Shown: positions 17,154 to 26,433 of the stretch, piece by piece | Layout: every line of letters begins with the position of its first letter | How positions within the stretch are numbered: position 1 is the first letter of the stretch | DNA from: CBDBBY01 sp965205055 | Lineage (GTDB): Bacteria > Pseudomonadota > Alphaproteobacteria > Rhodobacterales > Rhodobacteraceae | DNA: 64,000 nt | Direction of reading: 5' to 3' | Assembly (NCBI GenBank): GCA_965205055.1 | Contig: OZ242030.1 | Location: forward strand, 3,596,001-3,660,000 | Notes under the pieces: generated by a model | What the model was told of the DNA's origin: nothing | Seen by the model: only the letters and a program-made list of their open reading frames with translations | Databases searched by the model: none | Program-made: the position numbers and the translations under genes

Positions 17154-17777
17154 TTGGCATGACCTTGAGGCAAGTAATTGGACGCATCCATCGGCGGATT
17201 GCGGAACCTATAGTCCGATTCGGACCGTCTGCCGGTTCAAGCAAGCCTGAACAGTATTGTTGGGATCGGGAATTGCCGCAAGCCGAAACTGCGGCAAATG
17301 GTTGCAAGGCGTATGACAAATCGTTCAAACACTCGGCGCGGATTGATCCAATCTGCCGCCTGAATCAGCTAAGACCGGATTGGCAGCGGGTCGGCGACAG
17401 CGGATTCGCGCGGCCTGAGAGGGACTCTGAGACTTCCCTGTCTGAGTTCACCCATTGATGCGACTCCGTCTTGGCGCCGGGGCGGCGGGTTCCCCAAGCT
17501 GCGTCCAGTTGAGAATCCGCAACTGGAGGGATCCGGCATGCAAGCAATCGGAATTCACGGGGCGTTTGCAAGCGCCGGATAGCGAGCGTCACAGTCGGAA
17601 CTGAATTTTTTTGATCTAAAAATCCGCCTTTGTCTTGCGCATTGTCTTGGCGCTGAGGGCTTTGTTCGGAATTCACGATTTCAGTCTGTTCATCCTACGA
17701 TATGCCGGTATGAATCCAATCGAAGAAAATGCTGCAAGCCAGAATGCAGCACAAGAAACGCGCCTTCGGAGTTCCGG
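17154..17777. other. Intergenic stretch with no gene recognised
   Basis: This 624-bp gap separates the divergent SNase-like gene and the EamA transporter gene. Short open frames on both strands lack recognisable motifs or good start signals. It should hold the promoters of both flanking genes, but I could not pick convincing -35/-10 pairs. Confidence 0.5.
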
Positions 17778-18656
17778 ATGTCTTCGTTCGCCCGCCTCAC
17801 GCCGAATGCACAAGGCATAATAATGATCATTTTTGCCGCGTTCTTTTGGACATGCATCGACGTAGTGGTGAAGGCGCTTTCCGGCGATTACCATGCCGCC
17901 CAACTTGTTTGGGTTCGATGCGCCGGTCAAGCAGTAATCGCAGTCACGCTGGTGGGGCTTCGGCACCCCGGGGCGATGCGGACGAACAATCTGCCACTGC
18001 AGGTCGTTCGATCGCTTATGCTTCTGTTCGCGACATTCACGTATTTCATTGGGCTGGGGCGCGTAGAACTTGCTGTCGCAGCTGCCGTCGTGCAAGTGAA
18101 TCCGCTGATCATCGTCATCGCCGCCTACTTCTTGCTCAACGAGTCGCTTGGCTGGAAGAAGCTTCTCGGCGTCGGAATCGGTCTGCTCGGAGCTGTCGCG
18201 ATCATCCGACCCGGGGCATCGGCATTCAATCCGTACGCTTTCTTTCCTCTTGCTGCCGCGGCAGGCTATGCCGGATATACGATTCTGACTCGGCAACTCA
18301 GCAAGAGCGAAAGCGTTTGGACGAATTTTCTCTATACTCCGGTCGTCGGCTTTGTGTTCAGCGCGCTGCTTGTCCCGTTCTTCTGGACGACGCCCAGTCT
18401 GCCCGACTTTGGGCTGATGATGCTCGCCGCAGCATTCGGCGCGTGCGGACAGTACTTGGTTGTCAAGGCCCTGTTCATCGCGGAAGCGAGCGTGGTTTCG
18501 CCATTCACTTACAGCGCACTGGTTTTTGCCGCGACATTCGGGATCGTACTGTTCGGCGAGTTTCCTGACATCTGGACCTATGCCGGGTCGGCGATGATCG
18601 TGATTTCCGGGTTGCTCATTTGGCGGATTGAATCGAAGCGCCGTCCGTTGAACTGA
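17778..18656 (+). CDS. EamA-family (DMT superfamily) transporter
   Basis: The 292-residue membrane protein has ten predicted helices in two EamA halves. The first half opens with MIIFAAFFWTCIDVVVKALS and includes GLGRVELAVAAAVVQVNPLI; the second includes YAGYTILTRQLSK and ends AGSAMIVISGLLIWRIE with a basic cytoplasmic tail. These exporters move amino acids, metabolites or other small solutes; the substrate is not readable. The start is ATG 17778. It converges with the downstream glutathione S-transferase gene, 291 bp away. The 421-codon frame on the opposite strand is a shadow. Confidence 0.92.
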   Translation: MSSFARLTPNAQGIIMIIFAAFFWTCIDVVVKALSGDYHAAQLVWVRCAGQAVIAVTLVGLRHPGAMRTNNLPLQVVRSLMLLFATFTYFIGLGRVELAVAAAVVQVNPLIIVIAAYFLLNESLGWKKLLGVGIGLLGAVAIIRPGASAFNPYAFFPLAAAAGYAGYTILTRQLSKSESVWTNFLYTPVVGFVFSALLVPFFWTTPSLPDFGLMMLAAAFGACGQYLVVKALFIAEASVVSPFTYSALVFAATFGIVLFGEFPDIWTYAGSAMIVISGLLIWRIESKRRPLN

Positions 18657-18947
18657 AGCCATGAAGCGTGGCGTCTCCCTGCGACAAAGCAGCTTGAACA
18701 GACCGAAGACAGGAGCGCCGAAACGCGGCCTGTTTTGAAAATCCTTCATCAAAAACATCGACGGCCCCCAAGCATCGGGGTCGCGAAGAACGAGTCCGAA
18801 CCATTGTCGCGGTTCACGACTGCAGTGCTTTGGAAAACAGCGTCCACCGCAAGATGCGAGATTGGCATGTGCCGCCAAGTTTCGGGAGCGGTGCCAACTC
18901 TGAAATTTCGGCAATCGGAATTTGGCCCGGAAGAGCAAGTTCGCGGT

Positions 18948-19583
18948 TCACGCATCGGGAGGCGTGACGACCCCTGTCGGCGCTGGATTCATGGGAATAT
19001 GATTCGGAAGCTCCGCCATTCGGTCCAGCCAATTGCCTACGGCCGGATAATTCGCAAGATCGAACCCGCCTTCGTCGGCAACGTGCGTATAGGCGTACAG
19101 CGCCATGTCGGCGATGCTTGGCGCGTTTCCCCCGAACCACGCTGATTTGCCGAGGTGAATCTCCATGACTGCCAATGCGTTTCGACCGCCTTCCTGTTTT
19201 GCAGGAAGCTGAGCGCGTTGCTCCGGTGTCATCCCGGTGTGCTGTATCCAGTGGCGCGATACCGCAATGAAGGGTTCATGGCTGTACTGCTCGAAGAACA
19301 TCCATTGCAGGGTTCGGGCACGCGCAAGTCTGTCGGAGGGCAGAAATGCCGATTCCTCCGAAAGGAAGAATAGGATCGCGTTGGACTCCGAAATGCAGGT
19401 TCCGTCATCAAGCTCCAGCACGGGGATGCGACCGTTCGGATTTTTGGCCAGGAATTCAGGCGTCCTTGATTCGCCTTTCAGGATATCGATTTCGACCCGC
19501 TCGAAGGTAACGCCCATATGCGCGAGGAGGAGTCTCGGTTTGTATCCGTTGCCGGAAAGGTGGCTGTCGTAAAGGCGAAGCAT
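18948..19583 (-). CDS. Glutathione S-transferase family protein
   Basis: The 211-residue protein has an N-terminal thioredoxin-like domain (MLRLYDSHLSGNGYKPRLLL, then PNGRIPVLELDDG and SESNAILFFLSE with the glutathione gamma-glutamyl-binding ES pair) and an all-helical C-terminal domain with APSIADMALYAYTHVADEGG, the N-capping/hydrophobic-staple region. The likely catalytic residue is Ser10 or Asn12 near the first helix, as in many bacterial GSTs. I start at ATG 19581-19583, preceded by GAGGA. The specific substrate is unknown. Confidence 0.93.
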   Translation of the reverse strand: MLRLYDSHLSGNGYKPRLLLAHMGVTFERVEIDILKGESRTPEFLAKNPNGRIPVLELDDGTCISESNAILFFLSEESAFLPSDRLARARTLQWMFFEQYSHEPFIAVSRHWIQHTGMTPEQRAQLPAKQEGGRNALAVMEIHLGKSAWFGGNAPSIADMALYAYTHVADEGGFDLANYPAVGNWLDRMAELPNHIPMNPAPTGVVTPPDA

Positions 19584-19969
19584 GGGGGAATCCTCGGCGA
19601 ATTTCAAAGACGTTGAGCGAATAACCAATTGAGTTTAGGCCCGTTTCTGTCAAGCGTTGAACTTGCAAAGATTAGGTTGCGGATGGCCGGGATGCTCCCG
19701 ATGTCGCTCCGTCCACACGAGTAGGATGGTTCGCCAAAATTTGTTTTCGGATTCAGGCATGATGTATCGGGCTTAAAGCGGTTTCCGATGAGCCAACCTA
19801 TATTCATGCCAAAGGTGTGGGCAATCATCGGCAAAGCAGACAGTGCGAGGGAAACAACATCGTCAGGGACGACCGCACAATCCTCCTGATCAACGGGCCC
19901 AAGAATCTGCACAAGTCTCACAGATCGGATTAAGGACGGAGTAAAGTCGGATCTCTACTTTATCGGATC
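19584..19969. other. Intergenic stretch; possible unrecognised minus-strand peptide
   Basis: Upstream of the GST gene, a minus-strand frame (19604-19921) encodes 105 residues with a hydrophobic centre (VSLALSALPMIAHTFGMNIG). It ends just before the GST start and has no recognised motif or clear binding site. It may be fortuitous or the remnant of another gene. The stretch must also contain the GST promoter. Confidence 0.3.
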
Positions 19970-20332
19970 TTAGATACGATTATACCGCATGCCAACTTCG
20001 CTCGAACCTTTCCAAAACACTTTATTTTTTTTGTTATGCTTGAACCATTGAATGTAGAGTCCGGCAGCGTTTATTGCTGTTACGCCAATTAAGAATTTAA
20101 GGTTAGAAATTTTTTCCGGACTCAACCAAGTGACACGATCTGGCATCAAATAATTCCATAGAAAAATAAGCAATATCGCAAACGCAGATATCCATCCTAC
20201 CCGCGCAGTATATACAAAAATCCAATGCCAAGTGTGTTTTATTCTCCCTTGTATTTTTCTCGTCAAATATTGCACCTTATACAAGGCCTTATTTTTCCTT
20301 AAATTAAATTTTGCTGGTAGGATCAACCCCAA
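19970..20332 (-). CDS. Small two-helix membrane protein, candidate Panacea-partner toxin
   Basis: This 120-residue product is AT-rich, in contrast to the flanking core genes. It has a very basic N-terminus (NLRKNKALYKVQYLTRKIQG), one helix around WISAFAILLIFLWNYL, a loop, a second helix around FLIGVTAINAAGLYIQWF, and a basic tail. The frame opens with TTG at 20330-20332; that start is uncertain since no clear binding site is seen. It follows the Panacea-domain gene by about 100 bp on the same strand. Panacea proteins neutralise many unrelated toxins, some with two transmembrane helices that disrupt the membrane. By position and architecture this is the likely toxin, but I know of no direct homologue. 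Confidence 0.55.
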   Translation of the reverse strand: MGLILPAKFNLRKNKALYKVQYLTRKIQGRIKHTWHWIFVYTARVGWISAFAILLIFLWNYLMPDRVTWLSPEKISNLKFLIGVTAINAAGLYIQWFKHNKKNKVFWKGSSEVGMRYNRI

Positions 20333-20436
20333 TAAGCTTCGCTGCCAAGTTCGGAGATGGACTTCGAAACTCGTCCGATTCCTTTATTTCTTTAATTCTT
20401 TGTCAACGGGATCTGACTTTTCTTTTAGCGAACTCA

Positions 20437-20916
20437 TTAGTGATTATCCGCTCGGTTTCTATAATATTTTTCAATCAGCGAGTTTGGAATCACAACGCCC
20501 CGGCCGAACGTCTTCTGATCAAGTATAACCTGACTCCATGGAGTCCCGGTTTCGTGCGTGATCGCCGAAAGCTTTATTCCGCTAAATCCGCCGTAAACGT
20601 CTCGAATTTTTTTTATAAGTTCCAATTCATAATCGTCGAATGCCTCTTTCGCTACGCCGCCAATACATTCGTTGACAGGCTTATTCCTATAGTGTTTGAT
20701 GGCGTAATATACATCTGGAACAATAGGCCCATACTTCCATGCCTCGACTGGTTGCCTGATAAGCGGTCGGCCGAATAGTCCGAGCATCCAGCCATGTGCG
20801 ATATAAACCATTTTGATCAGTTGTATTGGCGTGAACGGTGCGTCGTCATTATCCTTGGCACCTTCAATTAGCCTATTGGTGATCAATAGGGCATCATGTC
20901 CGCTTTCGACTTTCAT
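20437..20916 (-). CDS. Panacea (SocA-like, DUF4065) domain protein, putative antitoxin
   Basis: The 159-residue protein starts at ATG 20914-20916. It shows the Panacea/DUF4065 pattern: TPIQLIKMVYIAHGWMLGLF, then LIRQPVEAWKYGPIVPDVYY and a C-terminal LSAITHETGTPWSQV. The family includes SocA and a broad set of antitoxins that pair with different toxins by direct binding. The gene is AT-rich like its downstream neighbour, a small two-helix membrane protein, and the two probably form one operon. Housekeeping functions for stand-alone DUF4065 proteins are an alternative, but the neighbour favours toxin-antitoxin. Confidence 0.88.
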   Translation of the reverse strand: MKVESGHDALLITNRLIEGAKDNDDAPFTPIQLIKMVYIAHGWMLGLFGRPLIRQPVEAWKYGPIVPDVYYAIKHYRNKPVNECIGGVAKEAFDDYELELIKKIRDVYGGFSGIKLSAITHETGTPWSQVILDQKTFGRGVVIPNSLIEKYYRNRADNH

Positions 20917-21577
20917 TGATTTTTCATATTTTCTTGCCCATAAATGACAAATTGAAAAATGTCAATACTATGAGCATATCTCCTATTTATTAGAATGTAA
21001 TATCAACGGGTATCTTTTGCAACATCGCTCTGACATTGCGCCGGTTGCTTTTGGGTTTCGGATATTGGCACTTGTTCAAATTCAGTATTGAAGTGCATCA
21101 CCCGCACATCTAGTCGAAGTAGTCCTGTCCTGCCCCATTTATGGGTGGCTTCGGCGGGCTTATTGCGGCGAATTCGAGACCGCTGGCTCCGCCATGAGAT
21201 CTGCTGCCGATCTGCATCGCGGAAGGTGCTTGATCGTGACGGTCATCGGAATGAGATTTCGTCATCCCTTCAGTCCCTGATCGTTGATACGGATTCCGAT
21301 CACTGTCGGAAAAGGGAATTTGAGCTTCACTTGCTTTCAAGCCTCCAAATGTCGCGAATTCGCAAGGCGTGCTTTCAATCCGGAATTTGGAGATACGCCG
21401 TCGGCATGGGTCGCGGATACCTGAATGCGCATCGGTCGGACGTGTGTGCAAAGGGACTTGCAGGCCCTGTCCTTGTGGGAATGCTCTGCTCTTGGGTAAA
21501 GGTTGATTCACTTTCAGTATTTGCGGAATCGCGTATGTCTTGGTTCCGCAGTGACCGGCTGAGCATGGGAGATACGA
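20917..21577. other. Intergenic stretch with no gene recognised
   Basis: The first 150 bp are AT-rich and probably carry the promoter of the Panacea gene. The remainder, leading to the first TAXI gene, has open frames on both strands (21088-21738 plus, 21110-21790 minus), but neither has family motifs and both overlap the TAXI signal-peptide region, so I treat them as shadows. Confidence 0.45.
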
Positions 21578-22585
21578 ATGCGATTGATGGAAAAGATTTC
21601 TGCTGCGGCGTTCGCAGCGGTTCTTGCCGGCTCTTTGTCGGCGCAGGAGATTGTCGACTTTCGAATTGGCACAGGAGGTCCGGGAGGCAACTATCTGCCG
21701 ATTGGGAAGGCAATCGCGAACGCCATTTCTCCGATTGAGGGATTGGAGCTCTGCAATGCGGAAGGCGACTGCGAAGATGTTTCCATCCAAGCGGTGCCGC
21801 TCGTGACTGCCGCGTCGGTCTACAACAATTCAGCAGTTCAAGCAGGCGATTTGGACGCGGGATTGGCAACGGCGGACGTGTTGCGCACCATGTATTTCGG
21901 CGAAGACGAATTCGAAGGCAATCCGCATCCGAGACTTCGGATATTGGCTTCGTTGTATCAGTCGCAGCTGCACTTGGTGCTGCCGAAAGACGTCGCGATC
22001 TCCGATGTCGGCGGATTGGCCGGGATGCGGGTAGGCATCGCCGAGCCGGGTTCAGGCACGCAGGTCACTGTGCTGCATATGCTTGAATTATGGGATGTTA
22101 CCCGTGACGATATCTTGGAGTCGGAATTGAATATGAGCGAGAGCGCGGAGCAGTTTCTCGACGGAAAGCTGGACGCTTTCTTCTATGTCGTGGCTTGGCC
22201 TGCCGAGGCGATGCGGCGCATCGCCGAAGTCCAGGAACTGAATCTTCACTCGTTCGACGAAGATGAGATGGATATCATTCTGGCCGATTTACCGACGCTT
22301 GTTCCTTCGGTCATTCCAGCGAACGCATATGGCGGAATCCCGCACGAAGCGCGCGTTCCCGGAGTTGCGTCCTACTTGGTCGTTTCATCCGAAGTCTCCG
22401 AAGACATCGTCTATGAAGTGACCAAGAACCTGTGGAGTCCTTCGGCTCGGAACATCTTGGACAGCGGCCACTCCAAAGGCCGGTTCATCACGTTGGAAAC
22501 TGCCTTGGACGGCGTCGACAGTCTCGGCATACCACTGCACCAAGGGGCCGCGAAATTCTACCGGGAGGCGGGAATGATCGATTAG
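21578..22585 (+). CDS. TAXI-family TRAP transporter solute-binding protein, paralogue 1
   Basis: The 335-residue protein starts at ATG 21578 with GGGAGA upstream and has a signal peptide (helix ending GSLSAQE). The mature start FRIGTGGPGGNYLPIGKAIA is the TAXI signature, and AGMRVGIAEPGSGTQVTVL carries the second conserved glycine-serine loop. TAXI proteins capture organic anions (glutamate, 2-oxoglutarate or other carboxylates) for a fused DctQM-like permease. It is followed by a second paralogue and the permease, so the three form one transport locus. The ligand is not known. Confidence 0.94.
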   Translation: MRLMEKISAAAFAAVLAGSLSAQEIVDFRIGTGGPGGNYLPIGKAIANAISPIEGLELCNAEGDCEDVSIQAVPLVTAASVYNNSAVQAGDLDAGLATADVLRTMYFGEDEFEGNPHPRLRILASLYQSQLHLVLPKDVAISDVGGLAGMRVGIAEPGSGTQVTVLHMLELWDVTRDDILESELNMSESAEQFLDGKLDAFFYVVAWPAEAMRRIAEVQELNLHSFDEDEMDIILADLPTLVPSVIPANAYGGIPHEARVPGVASYLVVSSEVSEDIVYEVTKNLWSPSARNILDSGHSKGRFITLETALDGVDSLGIPLHQGAAKFYREAGMID

Positions 22586-22883
22586 GATCCTTTTCCGAGA
22601 TCCAATCTATTGTCTGCGGCATTCGGCCGCATCGCAAATTCAATCCGCATTTGCCGGAATGAAACCACTTGAAGGGACGATCTTTGCGCGATGGCATTTG
22701 ATAGAATGCAAAGGCGAATGTCGGCCGCCCGGCTAGCGAATGAGCGGGCGTTGGTTCGGGTGCGAAGGCCGGAACCTGTCTTTCGAGAGAATGTTTTCCT
22801 TTTTTTGCAAGAATTGGGTTGCTTGTTTCCGCTTGAGCATGATTTGTTTGCGAAACGAGAACTTTGAAGAAAAGGAGAACACA

Positions 22884-23891
22884 ATGCCCATCACGAGTAG
22901 AATTGCTGCAGTCGCCGGTTTGGCGGCGATCGTCGCCGGAGGCGCATATGCGCAAGACCCGACGTTTTTCCGAATTGGAACCGGAAGCGCAGGGGGAACC
23001 TACTTCCCGATCGGCGGAACCATCGCGAACGGAATATCGGCTCCGCCGGGCGCAAGGCCGTGCGACAAGGGCGGCCAGTGCGGAGTTCCGGGTCTGATAG
23101 CGATCGCCCAGTCGACCACGGCCTCGGTCTTCAACAATACCGCAGTCCAAAACGGCGAGCTGGAAGCGGGGTTGACCGCCGCAGATGTGCTGTTGTCGAT
23201 GTATGAAGGCAGCGGCAAGTTCGAGGGCAAGCCGCATCCCAAGCTCAGGGTCATCGCGAATCTGTTCCCTGAAGACCTGCATTTGGTAATGCCGGCGGGT
23301 GATACGATCAACGATCTGGGGGATTTGGAAGGCAAGCGCGTAGGCATTGCCCAAGCCGGTTCCGGAACTCAGGTGGCCGTGCTGCAGATGCTGGAGTTGT
23401 GGGGCATTACTCGCGACAATATTGAAGAGGCCGAGTTGAACAACTCGCAGAGCGCAGAGCGGCTGGCGGACGGTCAGCTCGACGCCTACTTCTACGCCGC
23501 CGGATGGCCGGTCGCTGCCATGGTGCAGCTTGCTTCCACGAAAGGAATGAACCTCCATTCCTTCACCGAAGATGACATGGCGAGAATCCAAGACCTCATC
23601 CCATCCTATATTCCTTCCATGATCCCCGGTGGAACGTATGAGGGCATCGACAACGATACCTATACGCCGGCGGTGAGCGCGATGCTGGTCGTATCGTCCG
23701 ACCTGTCTGAAGAATTGGTGTACGGGATCACTAAAGCGCTGTGGAATTCCAATTCCCGCAAGCTGCTGGACAACGGGCATCCGAAAGGCAAGTTGATTAC
23801 TCCTGAAACTGCGCTTGACGGCATAATGGGGTTGGGCGTTCCGCTGCACGCAGGTGCGGATAAGTACTACAGGGAAGCCGGGCTGCTCTGA
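22884..23891 (+). CDS. TAXI-family TRAP transporter solute-binding protein, paralogue 2
   Basis: The 335-residue protein starts at ATG 22884 with AAAAGGAGA nearby. A signal peptide (AAIVAGGAYAQ) precedes FRIGTGSAGGTYFPIGGTIA; KRVGIAQAGSGTQVAVLQML is the second block. It aligns without large gaps to paralogue 1 and shares its C-terminal pattern (LDGI...GVPLHAGADKYYREAG), suggesting tandem duplication. A strong terminator hairpin follows. Two binding proteins for one permease could broaden the substrate range or give different affinities. Confidence 0.95.
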   Translation: MPITSRIAAVAGLAAIVAGGAYAQDPTFFRIGTGSAGGTYFPIGGTIANGISAPPGARPCDKGGQCGVPGLIAIAQSTTASVFNNTAVQNGELEAGLTAADVLLSMYEGSGKFEGKPHPKLRVIANLFPEDLHLVMPAGDTINDLGDLEGKRVGIAQAGSGTQVAVLQMLELWGITRDNIEEAELNNSQSAERLADGQLDAYFYAAGWPVAAMVQLASTKGMNLHSFTEDDMARIQDLIPSYIPSMIPGGTYEGIDNDTYTPAVSAMLVVSSDLSEELVYGITKALWNSNSRKLLDNGHPKGKLITPETALDGIMGLGVPLHAGADKYYREAGLL

Positions 23892-23928
23892 CGCACAGGG
23901 CGGCTGCGCGGCAGTTCGCTTGAACCAT

Positions 23929-23964
23929 GGGCGCCGCTTGATCTTGCGGCGCCCGCACCCTTTT
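23929..23964 (+). terminator. Strong hairpin between TAXI gene and TRAP permease
   Basis: GGGCGCCGC (23929-23937) and GCGGCGCCC (23946-23954) form a perfect nine-base-pair stem with an eight-base loop, followed by GCACCC and four Ts. It resembles an intrinsic terminator with a short T tract. Its position after the binding-protein genes and before the permease would lower permease expression or protect the upstream mRNA end, a usual arrangement for importers that need excess binding protein. Confidence 0.75.
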
Positions 23965-24195
23965 GGGACCGCTAATGGCGGTCGGTCGAATGCGGGTTGG
24001 CCTGAGCCGATTCAAAAATGCCGGATGCTTCATCAATTGGCCTTTTGTACGAGATGTAGCCGGATTCATGGGTCATTGCGCTGCAAGTCGAATTGTCGTG
24101 CGTGAAGCATTCGCAGGTATTGCCATTCAAAGGCGCAGCGCTTGCCGTCGCGTAAATTCGCGGGTCCAATCGCTTGACGGTGGAGGAGATGTCCC

Positions 24196-26424
24196 TTGAG
24201 CGACGACAGACAGGATGAACCAGACGACCAGCTTTCGCAGGAAAAGCTGGAAGAGATCGAAAGGAAATTCGACGAAGGGACGGCAACTCGCGCAGTAGGT
24301 CCAAATATCGCAGCCGGTTTGCGCGCCGTCGGAATCCTGTTTGCGATCTATCACTTCTTGACCGCAGGATTTGGCGTGCCGGTGGACCACTGGCACATGG
24401 GGATCCATTTGGCAGGTCTTTTCGTGCTGACGTATGCGTTGTTCCCGCTCGTGAAGACCAAAAATCACTACGCCCTGATGGCTACGAAATGGCGGGTCGG
24501 AAACGTTCCGATCTACGATTTGGCGTTCATGATTCTGGGAGTGGGAGCAGCGCTTTACTTGGGGTTCGCTTGGCGCGGGATTGAATGGCTTGGAATTGAA
24601 GAGCAGACCTACCGCATGGGCAATCCCAACGGTTACGACCTGTTCTTCGGCATTCTGCTGATCGTTCTGGTTCTGGATATCGCCCGGCGGACTCTCGGCT
24701 GGGTTCTGCCCCTGATCATTTGCGTGTTCATGGCATACGCGTTGCTGGGCCGGTATTTCCCCGGAATCCTCCAGCACCCGGGCGTCAAGTTCAATACGTT
24801 CGTGTCCAGCATGTATTTTCCGCAGGAAGGCATATTCGGGGTCACGCTCTGGATCGTTTCCACCGTCGTCTTTCATTTCGTCCTTTTCGGAGTCGTCGCC
24901 CAACGCACCGGGCTCGGCAAGCTGTTCATTGACAACGCGACGATACTTGCCGGCCGCTATACCGGCGGCCCGGCGAAAGTTTCCGTTGTCGCGTCGGCTT
25001 TCTTCGGAACCATTTCAGGCTCGGCGACGGCGAACACGGTTTCGACAGGAAGCCTGACCATCCCCAACATGAAACGGCTGGGATATCCGGGCCACTTCGC
25101 GGGCGGCGTGGAAGCCGCCTCATCGGCGGGAGGGCAGATTACGCCGCCCATCATGGGCGCCGCCGCTTTCATAATGGCTGAATTTTTGGAGGTGCCTTAC
25201 ACGACCATCGTCATCGCCGCCATCGTTCCGGCGCTCATGCATTACATCGGCGTTTTCGCCGTCGTGCATCTGATGGCGAGAAAGCTGAATCTGAAAGGCT
25301 TGGCCAAGGACGCCTTGCCCAAGCTGAAAGAAGTATGGCGGGACGGGTGGGCCAACATAATCCCGCTGATCGGTCTGCTCGCCGTGCTGTTTTCCGGCTA
25401 CACGCCGTTCATGTCCGCCTTTTGCGGGATTTCGCTGGCCGTGGTCGCCGGGATGGCGAGACCGCACAAGCCGCTGACGCTGGGTTATCCGCTGGCATTC
25501 ATCGCATTCGTAGTCTGGAAATACGTGGACGGCGGTTTCGGTACTTCGATGAGTCTCGTTCTGATCGCGGGCGCAGTGGTCGCCGCGTTCAATCCGCAGG
25601 AGCGGGTCAAGATCCCGGAGATGGCGGATGCGTTGCAACTCGGCGTCAAATACGCTCTGGCTGTCGGCGCCGCCGGAGCCGCGGTCGGCATTGTGGTCGG
25701 TGTGATAAACACGACCGGAATCGGATTCAGACTCGGCTACATGGTAGCGCAGGGGGCGGGCACCCTGGCTTTGGTTCTTCATGAAATCATCACCTTCGGC
25801 GTTTTGGAAATCGCCGAGGTTGCCGACCTGCAATTGTTCATTTCCTTGGTGTTCATCGCGGTCACCTGCATACTGATGGGCGCAGGAGTTCCGACCACTG
25901 CGTTGTACATCATGCTCGTTTCGGTCGCCCAGCCGACGCTTTCGCAACTCGGAATCCCGCCGATAGCGAGCCACATGTTCGTGCTGTATTACGGCGTCGT
26001 CTCGGAAATCACGCCTCCGGTTTGCGCATCGGCCTACGCGGCCTCGGCGATCGCCAATTCGAATCCGCTAAGGACCGGAGTTTCGGCATTCACGCTGGGT
26101 CTCGGCAAGGTCGTCGCGCCGATGGCATTCGTTTACGCGCCGGTATTGCTGCTGGTTTCCTCCGTCGGGTTCAATCTGATCGAGTTTGTCCAAGTGGCGG
26201 GAACCTGCGTTCTGGGCGTGGTCGCACTTTCGTCGGCTGTTGTCGGGTATTGGCTCGCGCCGATGGGAGTCGGTTTCCGGTTGTTGATGGCATTGGGAGG
26301 AGCCGTGTTCATTGCGCCGTCGCTCGGAGCGGACCTGGCTGCATTGATCATCGTTTCGCCGGTCGTCGCGACGCAGCTGATTGCGCGAAGGAAATCGCAC
26401 GGCTCGGTCAAGGACTCGCTGTGA
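24196..26424 (+). CDS. TRAP transporter fused permease (4TM/12TM, TAXI-associated)
   Basis: The 742-residue protein fuses a small four-helix DctQ-like part (to about residue 210) with the DctM-like large subunit, as usual for TAXI systems. DctM motifs include GTISGSATANTVSTGSLTIP and GVEAASSAGGQITPPIMGAA, the helical-hairpin substrate region; later GAGVPTTALYIMLVSVAQPT and VSEITPPVCASAYAASAIAN form the second inverted repeat. The start is TTG at 24196, with GGAGGAG at 24182-24188; an ATG at 24189 is out of frame. It uses an ion gradient to drive uptake of ligand from the TAXI proteins upstream. Confidence 0.96.
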   Translation: MSDDRQDEPDDQLSQEKLEEIERKFDEGTATRAVGPNIAAGLRAVGILFAIYHFLTAGFGVPVDHWHMGIHLAGLFVLTYALFPLVKTKNHYALMATKWRVGNVPIYDLAFMILGVGAALYLGFAWRGIEWLGIEEQTYRMGNPNGYDLFFGILLIVLVLDIARRTLGWVLPLIICVFMAYALLGRYFPGILQHPGVKFNTFVSSMYFPQEGIFGVTLWIVSTVVFHFVLFGVVAQRTGLGKLFIDNATILAGRYTGGPAKVSVVASAFFGTISGSATANTVSTGSLTIPNMKRLGYPGHFAGGVEAASSAGGQITPPIMGAAAFIMAEFLEVPYTTIVIAAIVPALMHYIGVFAVVHLMARKLNLKGLAKDALPKLKEVWRDGWANIIPLIGLLAVLFSGYTPFMSAFCGISLAVVAGMARPHKPLTLGYPLAFIAFVVWKYVDGGFGTSMSLVLIAGAVVAAFNPQERVKIPEMADALQLGVKYALAVGAAGAAVGIVVGVINTTGIGFRLGYMVAQGAGTLALVLHEIITFGVLEIAEVADLQLFISLVFIAVTCILMGAGVPTTALYIMLVSVAQPTLSQLGIPPIASHMFVLYYGVVSEITPPVCASAYAASAIANSNPLRTGVSAFTLGLGKVVAPMAFVYAPVLLLVSSVGFNLIEFVQVAGTCVLGVVALSSAVVGYWLAPMGVGFRLLMALGGAVFIAPSLGADLAALIIVSPVVATQLIARRKSHGSVKDSL

Positions 26425-26433
26425 ACAAGGCAC

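Noticed and set aside
17673..18938. 421-codon open frame opposite the EamA gene
   Set aside because: It has no motifs, and the plus strand encodes an obvious ten-helix transporter.
21088..21790. Overlapping open frames on both strands before the first TAXI gene
   Set aside because: Both run into the TAXI signal-peptide coding region, have no motifs, and lack credible start signals.
22488..23849. 453-codon open frame opposite the second TAXI gene
   Set aside because: It has no motifs, and the plus strand is a clear TAXI protein with signal peptide and binding site.
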